Below, piece after piece: positions 1-13,400 of a stretch of DNA of 64,000 nucleotides. The stretch covers positions 1,791,947 to 1,855,946 of the forward strand of contig VFFE01007510.1 of NCBI GenBank assembly GCA_008921705.1, given 5' to 3'. Source of the stretch: Burhinus oedicnemus (lineage: Eukaryota; Chordata; Aves; Charadriiformes; Burhinidae). The notes beneath the pieces were generated by a model. It was not told the origin of the DNA. It did not search any database and worked only from the letters and a program-made list of their open reading frames with translations. Both the position numbers and the translations under genes were made by a program. Numbering within the stretch: position 1 is the first letter of the stretch; each line of letters begins with the position of its first letter.

Positions 1-3000
1 CACCTGCTTTAGTAACGGAAGCAACAGAGAAAAACTCTTTCATGTTGACTTTTTCCTTCGTACTCTGAATTTTATTGCTATCTGTTAAACCTTCTTGCCC
101 ATCTTCTTCCACACCACAAAACCATACCCTACTGCTTCTGGTAAAGAAATCTCATAAAGACAGGGACAGGCACCTTTCTCCAAATACAGCACTGAAAAAC
201 ACAGAGTTAATTCTCTCACCAGAAAAGTCATATTTCTCAGGTTATAAGTATGAGTAAAGAAAACCTGGCAAAGTAGTGCCAGCTACTTTGCATTAAGTGC
301 TTGTTTACATGCCACTTCTCTGTGGTAAACTCAAGGTGAATTATCCTTCAGGGAGAGTGAATCATCACTGAAACAGAGATAAAATTTATCGTGTAGTAAG
401 GACACGTACCCAGGGTGGTACTAAGGAGCAGGTGACACCCACGCTGTAAATTCATGTCTTACTTTACCTGTCAATACTCAGACCTAGTCCTACTGAAGGG
501 GCCTCGCTTGGAGATGCTGTGGTACCCTTTGGTCAAACAGCGCACTGACATCCCAACCACCCAAACCACTTCAGCCTCTGCTGCCTCTTCTCCCCTGAGG
601 TGTAGCACCAACCTGCAGACAGGCAGGCAGCCCTTTCCTCCCCACCGCTCACACTTCACGCCCCCAAACCCTTGCCTCCCTCTGCCAGAGCCCAGTGTAT
701 ACCCCCCTCCCAAACCAGACCCTACTGAAAGACCAGAACCCCCTGCCAGTTGCTACAAACTCTCTGGGAATGCCAGAGCCTAAGAAAAGGTCTTAACATT
801 TGGTTTGCCACCATGTCAGCTATTACAATCTGCCCCTGGTAAAATGGAATTGTTGCACGGTACTGGCACAGAGATAGTAATGGAGGGTATCATTCACAGT
901 CCCTTAACCAGGACAGAAAATTTGGTACATGAGGACAGACACAAAGACGACATCCATCCGCAGTTAGGAAGGCAAGTTAACACGCTGACAATACTCTGGT
1001 CAGAAAGAGAAAGAGAATATGGCGAAGGCTGCTTAAGGAAAGGAGAAGCCACGTTTCCTAAAAAAACCAAAACATTCTCAGGTGTCACCCAGACTGGTTT
1101 GCCGACAACCAAAGCTATGCAAATAAAGGCCGTTTGAAGCTATATACTTAAACCTCGACTGAGATCAAATAAAACCTTTCCTGCTAATTACAGTCTTCAC
1201 GGAATAGTGGAGTAGGCAGTTGTAAGATAACTGCACGGCAAACAAAATCCACTGTCTGTTTTACCTACTACATCTCTTGCTATTGAAATACACACCTTTG
1301 TACAAAGGAGGGACCAGCATTCTCTCCGTTAATTACCCACAGAGGTTAATTAAATTACAACAAATCACTGGCCCTCCTACTATATGCCTTTCAATTGATC
1401 CCGGGTACATCTATCTAAAGCCTCTCCTGCCTATTTTCTGTTTGTTACACTGACCAGACCATTCACATTCCCTTTCTGGCACTACATTCTCTCTTTCAAA
1501 GGAGGCTGAAGAAAACCAGTTTTAGAGTTACCTACAACATTACAGAAAAAGAGCATTACTGAATGAAGGCCAAGGTCAACTAATGCCGTGAAATTCCTGC
1601 TAGAAGATAAACCCGTATGATCTTTAAGTATGATTCCTGCCCATTTCTTCAGCGTAAGTCAAACCTCCCCCTCCTTTTTCTGTCCTGATGAACAGAAAAT
1701 TCAGTGCTTTCAACAGTAACAGCCCTCAGAAAGCACTTCCCTTGTTAATCCTAAATAAAGTGGACTTTACCAGTCATCCCAAAAGACAGGATTCCTCATG
1801 TCGGTCTTCTATGTTTTTTGAAGGTTTACTTAAATGGTTTACTGCAACTATTAAAATGTTAAGCTAGATTATCCAGCAGCGCTCAACCATGTGGTCATGA
1901 GTCATTAGCACGTGGTAAATCAGGCCAAGCACTTCTTGTAGGAATACACCTGTGTGCTAATTTTAAAATGGGGTCTCTGCAGTTCCCAATTTATGAACCT
2001 ATGAGACATTTCCCATTAATGGTTTGCAAGCACAGCTTTCCCACTGGATTGCTCAGTACAGATCAGTAATGGTTTTTGTGAAACGAAATGATGCGGTGAA
2101 GGCAACTTACAACCTTAAATATGATTATCAGCACACACCAGCAGCTAACTGAAGTTCTCTCACCTTTCCCATTCTTAGTGTTGATACAGGACACCACCTG
2201 TTAAGCCACTAGAGAGTCATACAGTTTAGTGTCACCGAAACACAGCAAGGAAAGGACTTTAAGAGATGGTACGGCCCAGGCCCCTGCATAGATGGAGGAT
2301 CAATTTTATTTAGACTGTCCCAATCAATAAAAACCCTTCTGGGGGGTTTGCTAAGCTTGTTCTTGACCGCAAGGTGACTAGATAAGTCAATCCAGTGTTC
2401 ATCCTCGTCTCATTTTACTGTTTACTGTATAATACTTACATTATAGTACTTACAATACTTTACTTACATAATTGTCCAATTTGTCTGCAATCTATACGAG
2501 CTTGAAGAATGTTTCAACCCTTTCTAGGAAATTCAGGGCCAGTTTATTCTACATTTCTTTCCGGTAATTACATCTGTTCTTTGGAAACACTGACATCACT
2601 GCAGATTGATTGATCAGAGACACTGGAATAAGGAGAGGCATTGAAGGAACTGGAAGAGGAATATCCTGCATTTGCCTTTGAGGCCACAAAAACAGCAGCG
2701 GGAAGGAAGAGTGCCACATGAAAGCACGTCTCCTTCAGACAGCATCTATGCAGATGACAAAAGAAATTTAAAATAAATGTTTATGACACAGGAAACAACA
2801 GGAAAACAGGAACTCCAGGAACTCTCCTGCATAGCGTCAGGGAACCAAATGCATGTTTCAGAAAGCAGCTCTAAGCACAGCTTTTCAGCTATTTGAATTC
2901 CCCTTAAGCTTGCAATGTTTCAGAAGTAGAGGAGTACAGAATTGTCAGTCCAAAAGATACACTGCATCTAGGCTTTTTCTTTTTTTTGCTTTCTCTGCTT

Positions 3001-6000
3001 CTTCTTTAGAGTCTGCCAACAGCTACCCAGGATGTCTACAAATAAAGTAGTGCTTCCTGGCACCCTTATCCAAGTTAGGCATTTTGAATGGCTTTCAGAT
3101 GCATAGCTTAGATGTGCTTTAAGTGCCAGCAACCATAGCCTTACCCCAGACTTTTGCTGCTTCTTTAATGTTATCTTCTCACAGAAGTTTCCACTCCCAC
3201 CATGTTCTTGACCAGAACCATAGTCCTCTAGTATTAAATCCCCTACTGTATGCAACTGTGTTTACTGTATATTACTTTTGATAAAGTCTGTCTAGGTTTG
3301 GTTTTTTTATAATGTGTTTGTCAGCACAATATCTGAACAGGCTATTTATTTTAATGGCCCCTGAAAGAGAATCATGGCGCTTTTTTTATGGTATTTGGGC
3401 ACTCTGAAAGCACCCCAGGGCCTAACTCCCATCAAAATGAATTCAAAGTAAGCACCCATGTCTAGACAGCTTAAATGCTGTATTGTTTCCTATAAATTAA
3501 GCTTTTCTAAAGACCTACAGACAGAAATTGTTCCCGAGGGATCTCTCTCTTTGCCTGTTCACTTCAGCTTTAACTATTGGTTTCCACCAACAGGTCCATG
3601 ATTCCAGCATGGAGTGACTGCTGGGAGCTGTGACAGCCTGGGGTGAGGCAGTCTGGTAAGTGTGACCAATGCTACTGATGTCAAATTTATGAAAAAATCA
3701 AAATCTTTTGGTAATAAGAAGTCAGCTGATATTTTTAGGAGGAAATGAAACTGTTTGGATTAAAAAAAAAAAAAAGTTAGTTCTTAGATGTATTATGCTG
3801 CCACAGTCAAGTCAGGTTCAGATTTTTCTTAAAAAGGCCTTTCATATGGTCAGAACTAGTCCTCAAGAAAGAGGATCAAGATGATGCAGACAGTTAGTAA
3901 CAAATGACCAAAAATGTGAAGAAAGAGACAGAAACCGCTTTGAACTACCCCTTTTAAAGCTTAGCCACTAAGCCAGCTTGTCTTCATCCAAACAGAAACG
4001 GTCTGAAGGCTGACAGGAGGCAATGTTCCTTCTGCAAGCACACAAAGCTGGGTGTCACCTTCATACTCCTGCCATCTTGAGTCTGTGACAGCTTATGATT
4101 TCCTCTTCTAAGTCCCCGGGGATGCCAAACAGGATGCAAGAGTCTTGCTGTGTGTAGTCAGGGACATCCCAAGTGTGTACACCTGGAGTGTATACTGCCC
4201 TGAAAGTCAGACTGCCTCTGTCAGCACATATTCAAAGTGAACAGATGAATCTCTGTGTGTCAGTATTTTATCCATCAAGGCAGGAAGCAGGAAATTCTGC
4301 CTCAGAAGTAGGTCTGTCAATATTTCCTGAAATTTTTGGCTGTAATAAAGTCTTGTACATGCTCTGGTTTTCCAGAGGCCGCTGGTAATTTGTCCCTTTG
4401 AACTAAAAAGAAGGCAAGAATTACATTGTTAGACTTTAAGTAGATTTTTTTTCTGTTTGTTCTTTGAAAGTTTTATTACAGAACCTCTCTCTTCTTTTTA
4501 CCATCTGACTGATAGGAAATCAAAGGATTATAAAATGGAAAACATCTGATTGTAGGAATGAAGCAGTTAGTTGGCATCAATAACAGCAGCATATTATTAC
4601 TGACACAAGCATGTCTGCAACCTAGGATCCTTAAATAGAACATTGCAAAAAAAAAAAATGCATACCAACCAGGGCTAAGATCTATGCCAGCTTAATGGGA
4701 GAAAGCAATGGCTGATACTAGCTTTACTTATTACACTTGTTCAACCTATTTGCTCTTCACACTTGAAACATTTTATTGCATTTGAAAATTACATAACAAG
4801 CAAACACTTCAAAAGTGTTATTAAAAAATGGAAATAATCAGGTAAACTAATTGCTATGTCTATTAGGCTTAATGTTCTTGCATTCATTTAATGGTACTGC
4901 ATAACCAGGAGGCCACCCTGGCTTGCACATAAAATACATAAAAATAACATTGTTATTCCTGGGCCACAGAACACAGTAAATATCTTACAACAAATAAATC
5001 ATTAAAAGCCATTAAAATGGATTTTGAGAAACATTATTAGTGATACACTTAATGGAACAGTTTAAAATTATGTCAGGGAGGGGGAGGTCATTAGAATTAA
5101 GGCTGTTTTAAAGACTTCTGTGGCAAGAATCAACAAAGTGTCTCTGGGCCTAGTTCTCCTCTCTGCATGAGGCTGCTAGGCTCCAGTTTCAGAGTCAATT
5201 CTGCAAAAAAAGTTAAATCTTGCCATGCTGACTCTCATAAGTCTCTGGATAAGTCTTATGTGATCTTTGACATAGGAATTAGACTACAAAACCCTCTCAC
5301 AGAAGCCAAGAATCAAAACTCTGTTTTGCTTGGAAGTGTTTTTCAGCTCCCAGGAATTTATAAGGGTGCGTACACAAAAATAATAAAACAGCAATAAGAG
5401 TTCTGCAGTTAAATCACTTTCCTTAGCAAACCAGGAAGAAATAACAGAGTGGCCTTCGTCTTTGATGTTTGAATAAAAACACCGAGAACAATTCCTCTAG
5501 CCATATTAAGCGGCCTTGGTATAATCAAGGCTCAAGAATATCTGTTTGTTTAACCTACATTATGCGAGATCTCCACGTGACAGGCAAAAACGTGCCAGCC
5601 TGCTCGGCTGAATTCATTACTGGAAATAGGTCATGATAGAGTTGAAGGTAATTTTTAAAACATACTGAGAAAGGGTAGGAAAAAGAGAGGAGATCATTTT
5701 ATTCTTTGCCTTGATACAGCATCACTTACTACATCACTTTTTTCTCATCTAATAGAGTAACATCTCTGTTTTCCTAATGGAATAACTTAGGGCTCTCTCC
5801 TGCCACAAGACAGATGATTATGAGTTGCTGCTCTATCACCTATCACTCTAGAATATATAATAATATAATATATAAATATAATTATATATAGTAATGTATA
5901 CTGTAATACATATATGTATAAAATTGAAGTTTTCAGTCCTTTCTCATTATGATTTCACGCGAGTCACTTGAGTGAGACCATTTTGCTGGGCACCACGGAC

Positions 6001-6633
6001 ATCCCATCCTCTCCCCCACCTAATAATTTCCTCTGAACTCACACTTGGTTTTTCTCTTCAAACTTGGCAGAAGTTGGCTGGCTCTTTTTCTTCAGACCAG
6101 CTCTCACCCTGGGCTTTCTTGCTCTCTGAAAGAGGAAGAGCTGGGAAGGCGACAGAGCCAAGCCAGACCTCTCCCATCTCCCCTGGTATCTGTAGGGGTG
6201 TGCACCAAAGGCAACAGCTGTAGGAAAGGAAAAGGAAGAGAAAGGCACTGAGGAAAGGGAGAGATAAGGAGAAGTTGTTGTGCAATGGATCACAGGGTGT
6301 AAACATGCAGGTGTGCGAACGGCTAAAACAAAATGCTCGAAGGCGAGAGGACTAATAGGAGGCATTGGGATTAAACTGGGCCAAGTTGAGTGTCATCTCT
6401 ACACAAAGAGACCTAACTGAACAACTCTGTATAAAAATAACAACCTGCCTTGCCAGCCACATTCTCCCTTTGGCCCCCAGCTGTTTCCACTTCCTCAACA
6501 TATGTTCAATGAAATAAAGTGTTTACTAATTTCCCATCCAGCTTTTTCAAAAAAACACAAGAGCACGCATTGCCAAGGCCGGAAGAAGGTGAAAAAGAGC
6601 AGGCAAGAAGAACAGTAGAAGATAACTAAAGCG
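1..6633. other. Gene-free left edge
   Basis: I see no recognisable exon. Open frames are short and overlap others on both strands. The stretch includes a 14-base A run near 3.76 kb, an AT-rich stretch at about 4.6-5.1 kb and the TATA microsatellite at 5.85 kb. By mammalian gene order, PLEKHG1 upstream exons or introns could lie here, but nothing in the sequence identifies them. Confidence 0.5.
5852..5924. repeat. AT-rich imperfect TATA microsatellite
   Basis: About 70 bases are composed of ATATA and TAATA units with occasional G or C, typical of a decayed (TA)n microsatellite. Confidence 0.85.
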
Positions 6634-6639
6634 TTTAAT
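6634..6639 (-). promoter_or_regulatory. ATTAAA polyadenylation-like hexamer after the 6.7 kb frame
   Basis: This minus-strand ATTAAA lies 32-37 bases beyond the TGA of the candidate terminal exon at 6671. It supports that exon only if the exon is real; the hexamer is common by chance in AT-rich DNA. Confidence 0.2.
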
Positions 6640-6670
6640 CAGTGCATTTCTCTTGGGTTTTCTGCAGGTC

Positions 6671-6832
6671 TCACTTAACTGCTTCATTACCAGAGCTGGC
6701 ATCGAGATGAACGTCCACAGTTACCAGTTTTGTGGAGGCCGAGCGGATGTCCAGGGCAAAAGGTGTCGGAGTGGGATCTGTTTCCTCCACAGGGAAACCA
6801 GAAGTACCTTTTGAGTAGCTAGCAATGACCAT
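6671..6832 (-). CDS. Candidate terminal coding exon of an unidentified minus-strand gene
   Basis: A 53-codon open frame on the minus strand ends in TGA at 6673-6671. An in-frame TAG lies about 15 bases upstream of the ATG. A splice-acceptor-like site (tttttgtcatggtcattgctag) would start an exon at 6818 with one base completing a codon. The peptide includes FPVEETDPTPTPFALDIRS and KLVTVDVHLDASSGNEAVK. Its varied composition, balanced charge and use of CpG-containing codons look more like real protein than the surrounding chance frames. An ATTAAA signal follows the stop by about 30 bases. I do not recognise the protein. It could be the last exon of a gene whose other exons I cannot see, or chance. 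Confidence 0.25.
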   Translation of the reverse strand: MVIASYSKGTSGFPVEETDPTPTPFALDIRSASTKLVTVDVHLDASSGNEAVK

Positions 6833-9800
6833 GACAAAAAATAATAACTACACCACATCTGTCGTTCACTCTCTAGAGGAGGTAGCCTGAACTGCAGCCC
6901 GACGCACAGTCCAGACTCAGACAGGAAAAGCAGTTTTTTCCACTTTGGCTCCTTTTAGCAATACTGTTAATAATAAAACTATAGCCAAAAGCTGTTGGTA
7001 TATTTGCTGGTTCTCTATCACTCTTTTATCAGCAGAGCTCAAGGGTAATTAGTGCATGATTCCACAGCACTAGTAATTCTGCTTATTCATGAACCAAAGT
7101 TAATAACCCAAACAAGTAATCCCAAACTGCTAATTCTCATCCACTTGTATCACATAAATAGCAACACTGTAGATTTATTCATTCACCAAGGAGACAGGGA
7201 AAGGACTGAGACCAAAGTGAAAACCTTGTTCATATTCAAATACTCTGCTGCTGAACATGGTGCAGCTGTGCACAGCTGGTGTGCCTCTGCACCCTTCACA
7301 CTGATGCAGCTAGCTGCAACAGCACACTACACCTGTAAGAGCACCTCTGTATCTTCATGAGGATGTTCACATCCCAGTCTGTTCAGATGTAACTGTTTCA
7401 GCCCGAGTCACGCTTTCTAAAGATACTTAAACCAGTGAGAAAGCCCCAGGCAGCAACTGCACCACGCCCTGAGACCACAGAAACAAATCTCTCTTCGTTC
7501 CTTTTCTCATGCTTTTCCCTGTGAGGATGACCTTGATCGAACAACAGGTAGCAGAACAGGTGAGTTAAAAAAGGCAATTAAAAAGTAATCCTAGGATTAG
7601 CATGTTTAATGAGTCCAAATCCCTGGAGTATTATCGAAGTAAAAACCTGGAAGAGTAGCACGTGTCTCCAGTCTGTGGAGAGGTTTGGGTTGGGTTTGAA
7701 GCTTCAGCATTTATTATAACTGCTTGTTTCCTACTATTCCTGCACTTAACGAAGATGATCCAGTTAATGAGGGAGGACAAAAGAACCTTATATTGTATCA
7801 CTTCTTGTCATCAGACTCCCAGTCAGCATGCAACAACCACAAAGCAGAACAGGGAAGACTTATTTTTCCGTTGTGAAAGTGAGGATCTTTGTTGCTCCCA
7901 CCTCTGCCGAGCAAGGTGGGTAAAGATAGCCTCATTCAAAATCTGTGTCAGACACCTCTTCACTCTAAATCTCTGGTATCTGGGTGAGTTACTTCCATCC
8001 ACTGGGATATAAGGACATACAATCTCATTTCCTTCTGTCAATCAGGGTGGCTGCTGCTTGCGAGGAGCCCTACCTCTCTGCCCTGGCATGCTTCTTAAGG
8101 TCAGATTCCCTGGAATCAGAGGAAACTCTAACCAAAAACAGAGATACTAGACTTTTTCCTTCCTCTTTCCAGTTACTGCTCTTTCAGTTGTCAGTAGCTT
8201 CATCACTGCAGACTATGTAAGTGAGAAGGACATGGGTAAAGGAAGTTTTCAGCCTCCTTATCCTTCTGTTTCCTGGTATCATTCAGAGCTGACTTGACTT
8301 CCAGTGCCATGCAAAGCAGTTTCATGGCTGCTCTGATCTGTTCTCATGAGCTATCAGCCAGAACACAACACATCCCAGCCATGACCCCTCCATCCTCCTC
8401 TTGGCACTGTGGCTCTACAGGCACAGCAGAGTTTCATTAGGCAGGGGATATCCCCTGGGGCCTCCTTTGGTACCTCCTGTTCCTTCTCTAGTGTGGTAAA
8501 GGAGCCTGGATAATAAGGCCCAAGGAGCTAATTCATAGGAGCTTGCTACAGAAGGCAGAGTAATTAAAAAGAACTGAAAAGCTTACACAGCAGCTGCCAA
8601 CCCAGCAAATAGAAGTGTTCTCCATACTGAAAAATGTGGAGCACAGGTTTTAGAGCTCCTTGACAACACAAACCTGTATGGAATATAACGAAACAAAGAT
8701 AATACAAATACAAGCTAGTCCACTGCTATAGTTAATACACTTGCCACAGCAGAGGCAAAGGAGAAATTAAAAAAAAAATAGAATGTACGCTATAGAAGAG
8801 TGAACTACAGATCCCTAGCCACTAGACATCCCTGTATCTGTTCCCATTTAGCCCAGATAAGTTCAGTCTTCATCTTTCCTCTGATCACCACAGCCGACCG
8901 TACTGGACCATCTTCCATTCTTAACCTGGTCACAAAGATCTCCCCAAGAGATGGCGTAAAGGAATACCATGTTCCCTACCTTATTTGACTCTGAATGAGT
9001 AAGTCTCTCACCAGTTGCCCTTCTGATGTGGTTTATTCTTAATCAGTCTGACATCCCTTTGATTTTGCTTCCACACCTGCCTGATCTTGTACTGGCTTGT
9101 ACTCCTGTGGCATTGATGTTAGAGCCCCAGCCTTCAGTCCCTTCTTAATTTATATGCTGTTAACATGTTCTTAAAACACCTCCAGTCAAGGAAAGGTGAT
9201 GTCTCTAAATCACCTAGGCTTACATTTAGGAAATTTTCTTAAGGTCTGACATGAATCTCAATGGCTGCAGTTTAGGCCCATTTTTTAATTATCTTGTTTC
9301 TACTGGGAAAGTTGGAGAAGGAAAGCAGGATGAGTTTACAGAGGCAGGAAAAAAAGTGTTATTACTTATTTGCTCCAGCTTGGCAATGCCGTCACAGAGT
9401 TGCATCAAGTTCACTGCATTACAGGAGCAGCCTAAAGCTATAAAACAATTTGCTTCTGTTTCAGAGCAAATCAGCTGCATGTCAGCCAAGGAGCACACAC
9501 GATGCCAATGGCTGATGGACTTTGAGCCTTCTATCTCTGACATGGGCTGGCACCATCTCTGCATTCAGATGCAGCTTCTCCTTTGCATTCCAGCAAGGAC
9601 AGGCAGACAGTACTGCTGGGGGCGGGGGCACAGGAAAGCACTGCAGCAGTAAAACAAAAGGAAGAAAATGCATTGCATGTTATAATGTATTCTGCATTTT
9701 TAAGTTGCATACAGGTTATCCATAGGCTGACATTTTAGTGATAGTCATTTTCTAGAACTCAATGGTTCTTCTGCTGACACTGTGTAATACATGTGCAGTA

Positions 9801-9869
9801 GCTTATATGAACAAGCTTTAACCTGCTCAGGACTCCAAACCCACCCTACAAGGACCATCACCATTCAGC

Positions 9870-10430
9870 CATGCCTTCATTTTTTTTCCCTTGTTTTCTA
9901 CCATGCTGCAGACTTTGGTGCTCTTCTACTTTTTCTCATTTTCCACTAAAATTGCCATAACCTCATCAACTACTATTTCTCTTCCCATCACCTTTTCTGT
10001 TTTCTTTTATTACATTACTTTTCCCACTGATACACTCCAAGATCTTTCTTTCATGAAGTCTGTTCCCCATATATGCTCCCTGATCTGGCACAATCTCCTT
10101 CTTTTTAAATATTCTTATATTTTCTAGTTGATTTTCTCTTTGCTTTTCCTTCCTTCTCCTTGTGGTCTAACACTGCCTCAGGTCTTTTCACCCTCTAACC
10201 TCACGCTCTACCCAGCATCAACCCCTTCCATTTGTGTACTGCCCTCCTTAATTCCTCTCCAACTTATTTTTTTCAGGAAGGTCACCCATTTTTTGCTTTA
10301 TAACTTGCATACTTCCCTCTTCTCCTCATTCATTTTTGCCATCACCTTCTTCATTTGTTTCATCCAACTGCTGACACAAATTCCATTTTCTCTTAGACAC
10401 CTCAGTGCACTCTTTCTCAGAAGCTGAGCA
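9870..10430 (+). other. 560-bp pyrimidine-rich stretch with strong strand asymmetry
   Basis: Sampled 60-base lines across this stretch are roughly 68-80 percent C plus T on the plus strand, and G is scarce. The bias produces two long hydrophobic or serine-rich open frames (9891-10127 and 10128-10427) that I consider artefacts of composition. No repeat family is recognised. Confidence 0.7.
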
Positions 10431-13400
10431 GATGGTAACAGAACTACACTACTTCCCAAACAGTCATTTACATTTCTACAGTGCCTTCTAGCTGTGCATC
10501 ACAAAATGCTCTGAAAAGATGAGCTAAATCAGCAACAATGCATTTCTGAAGACAAGAGTACTAGCCTCTTTCCTAACTAGGTGAAATTGGGCGCAGAATG
10601 ACAAACTGACATCTCCAAGATGAGCCATGCAATTCATGGCCAGTCTTGCTTTGCAACCTACATTTCTTATGTTTACTAGCCTTGCTGTGGTCCTGTGCTC
10701 TGTTCTGACTCTTGCTTTTCTTTAGAATTACTCTGATTCCATGTGGGGTTTTTTTTCTATAATTTCATATAGTTCCATTTTAGACCTGCTGATATCTAAT
10801 TTCTTTGCAATTGTCAGCTCAGAAGTGTTGCAGTGTTTCAGAAACAACATAGGGTTCTATAGAGATATCTGAAAATGTGAAGCTTTTGAGAAAACTTTAT
10901 TTAAAAAAATCCTACAGGTAAAAATCAGTGGAACCCACCAAGAGTATAAAAAACCCCAACAGTGTAGCCACAGTAGTAGCTCCTTCAAAGGAAAGAGACT
11001 CACTGAAGTTGTTGGATTACGCTGTGTACTTGCTGCTCTCTTGCTGGGAAGGCAGGTGACCTAAGTGTTTCATAGCAGTAGCGTGCTAATGCTCCAAGGG
11101 GAAGGAAGTTAGTCATTCCTCATTTCTCAGATGACTTATGACTACCTTGGCAGTGATGTAAGTGAGGAAGCTTGTCAAGTCGAGCGGGGAGAGAAAAAAA
11201 AAAATGGGGATGGGGTGGCTAAGGGGGGAAACATGCATAAAAGTAAATTTATTGCAGATCTAAGCTGCTCTTCAGACAGCACTGCCAGAGAGGAACTGTT
11301 TAACCATGAATCCTGCTACCACAATGCTCTCATGTCTTCCACTTATCCTCATAGCCACTAAAAGACTTTTACCTCCTCATCCATCATACTAACCAAAGCT
11401 CCCAGTGCACCATCAGTTCACTCTTATGTCCCCCAAATCTCTTCCACTGTAATCACCCTAGCTTCTTCGTATCCCATATTCCTCGCACCTGCCCTGACTT
11501 TCACAATACTTACATTTCCCTCCCATACATGTTACCTGTTTGACTGGGCAAGAGGCAACACAGGTCACGGCTGATTCAGAATGTGAGTGCTGACAGCAAA
11601 GCTTGCAGATTGTACAGGTAAGATAAGGACTGAACTCAAACTTTCCCTTTGTCTTCTCTCTCACGATGAATTTTCATGACATTTTTAGAATCTTACCATC
11701 TTTGAAACTTCTACTTCCAATCAATTTGGTTAAAATTTAGAATTTGTTTGTGAAATTGCAGAGATTGATGGGCAATGCATAAGCCTGTTTCCATATCTCT
11801 CTGGCATCTTACATTGTTCCTAGATTAGTGGTCTTTTACCTGTTTGTTTCTATAACGTGAAACAGCCAAACAGAAAACAAGAGAGGGCAGAAAAAAAGAA
11901 GGTGAAGTAAAGGAAAAGCAGCCAACTCCCATATCAGTCTTTAGTAATTTTGGCAGCCCATTAATTATTGTTTAGTCTCCTTTCCTGACACTTAGGAATG
12001 TCACTGATGTCAACATGTCAACGTACAGTACTGCAGTTACAGCAGGTCGGATATAGACACCTTCTAAATAACAAAACCAAAGCTAATCCTGGAATAAGCC
12101 CTAAGACTTAAGAGCTGTTAAGTCATCAGTGTTTTTTCTTCCACAGATTTGGCAAGTTACTCAGTCTGGTAACTAGCAACATTTTGTAAAGGTGAAAATC
12201 CGTAGTCTTGTTAGCTTTCAAACACGGAAAATAACTCTTTGATGCTTTCCTTCCTCCCACCTCCTCTCAGGTTTGAAAGTCAATAGCTGCATAGTAATAT
12301 GAAGGTTGCTGCTCAGGTCTGTACTTTGCAGCTGGCCTGTAACTAGTTAAAAGATAGGATCTTCAGCAGATCTTTCCACAATGTTTTACTTTAAAAAAAT
12401 AATTTTAAAATCCTTTGTCTTAACTCAGAGCTCTTCAGTTGTGAAAGATGGATATCCTAAAACACAGACCAAGAATCTTTCTTTACATTTAGTTTGTAAA
12501 GTAGTGACTCTTATTGCTATTCTAGCTGTAAAACTTCACATTCTTCCTATTGTCCTATTTTCACAGCTTCCAAGTGAAAGCTGACAAAAAGAATACAACT
12601 CGATGACAACCAGTTTGCTGTAACTATGTGAGGACAAATAAATGGAGACTGTTAATGGTAGGAGAGTTGTTGTGAGACTTTATCACCTCTTGATTTTTAT
12701 AAGGAAAATAAAAATGGCTCATCAACAATGTCACACAAGGAACTTGCTTTCTTCTTGACTGTCCTAAGCCCAGAGATATACATGTCATCAAGGAGGTGAT
12801 GAGCTACAACAGGAGAATTTCTGGACTGCTTCTTCAAATAAAACAAAGCTCTGTTACAGTGTAACATGACTTTTCTTTTTCATGGAGAAGTTTGAAATAT
12901 TACTTCTTAGTGTGGAAAGGCCTTTTCACTTAATGAATAAAGTTCTGAAAAAATGACATTTTGCCTAGAAACTGCAAGGAAGCATTGTAAATTCTCCTGT
13001 TATTCCTTTTCAACCTATCCTGTTGTCTCACTCATTCACACCATGAAATGTGCTGTACTGCAAGTAGATGTCAGGCCAACGACCTGAGTTTTAATACTCA
13101 CAGATAGCTTGCTTTGTATGTGATAGATGTTCCCCTGGCATGCCCCAGAATTGGTCCTATAGACACTATTTACAGCCAATTTGATGGTGCATTTGCTATA
13201 TGTTGCATCCAGCTGTTTCTCTCTATCAGTGGCAGAGCTGCTGCTGGAGCACCGCTACATACTCACTGGTTCCCCTTGGCTGTGGTATCAAACTGTTTAC
13301 GTTCATCTTCTGCACATTCACTTCTGAACAGGATAAAAAAATCAGACCTCTTCAGCCTGATTATGAGTAGATCAGGAAGTTTTAAGTATTTGTTATTCAA

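Noticed and set aside
9891..10427. Two adjacent plus-strand frames with hydrophobic, membrane-like sequence.
   Set aside because: The hydrophobicity follows directly from the pyrimidine-rich composition, which gives mostly Phe, Leu, Ser and Pro codons.
11458..11664. A cysteine-rich minus-strand frame (TCTICKLCCQHSHSESAVTC).
   Set aside because: No consistent acceptor and donor give an open exon, and the cysteine spacing matches no family I know.
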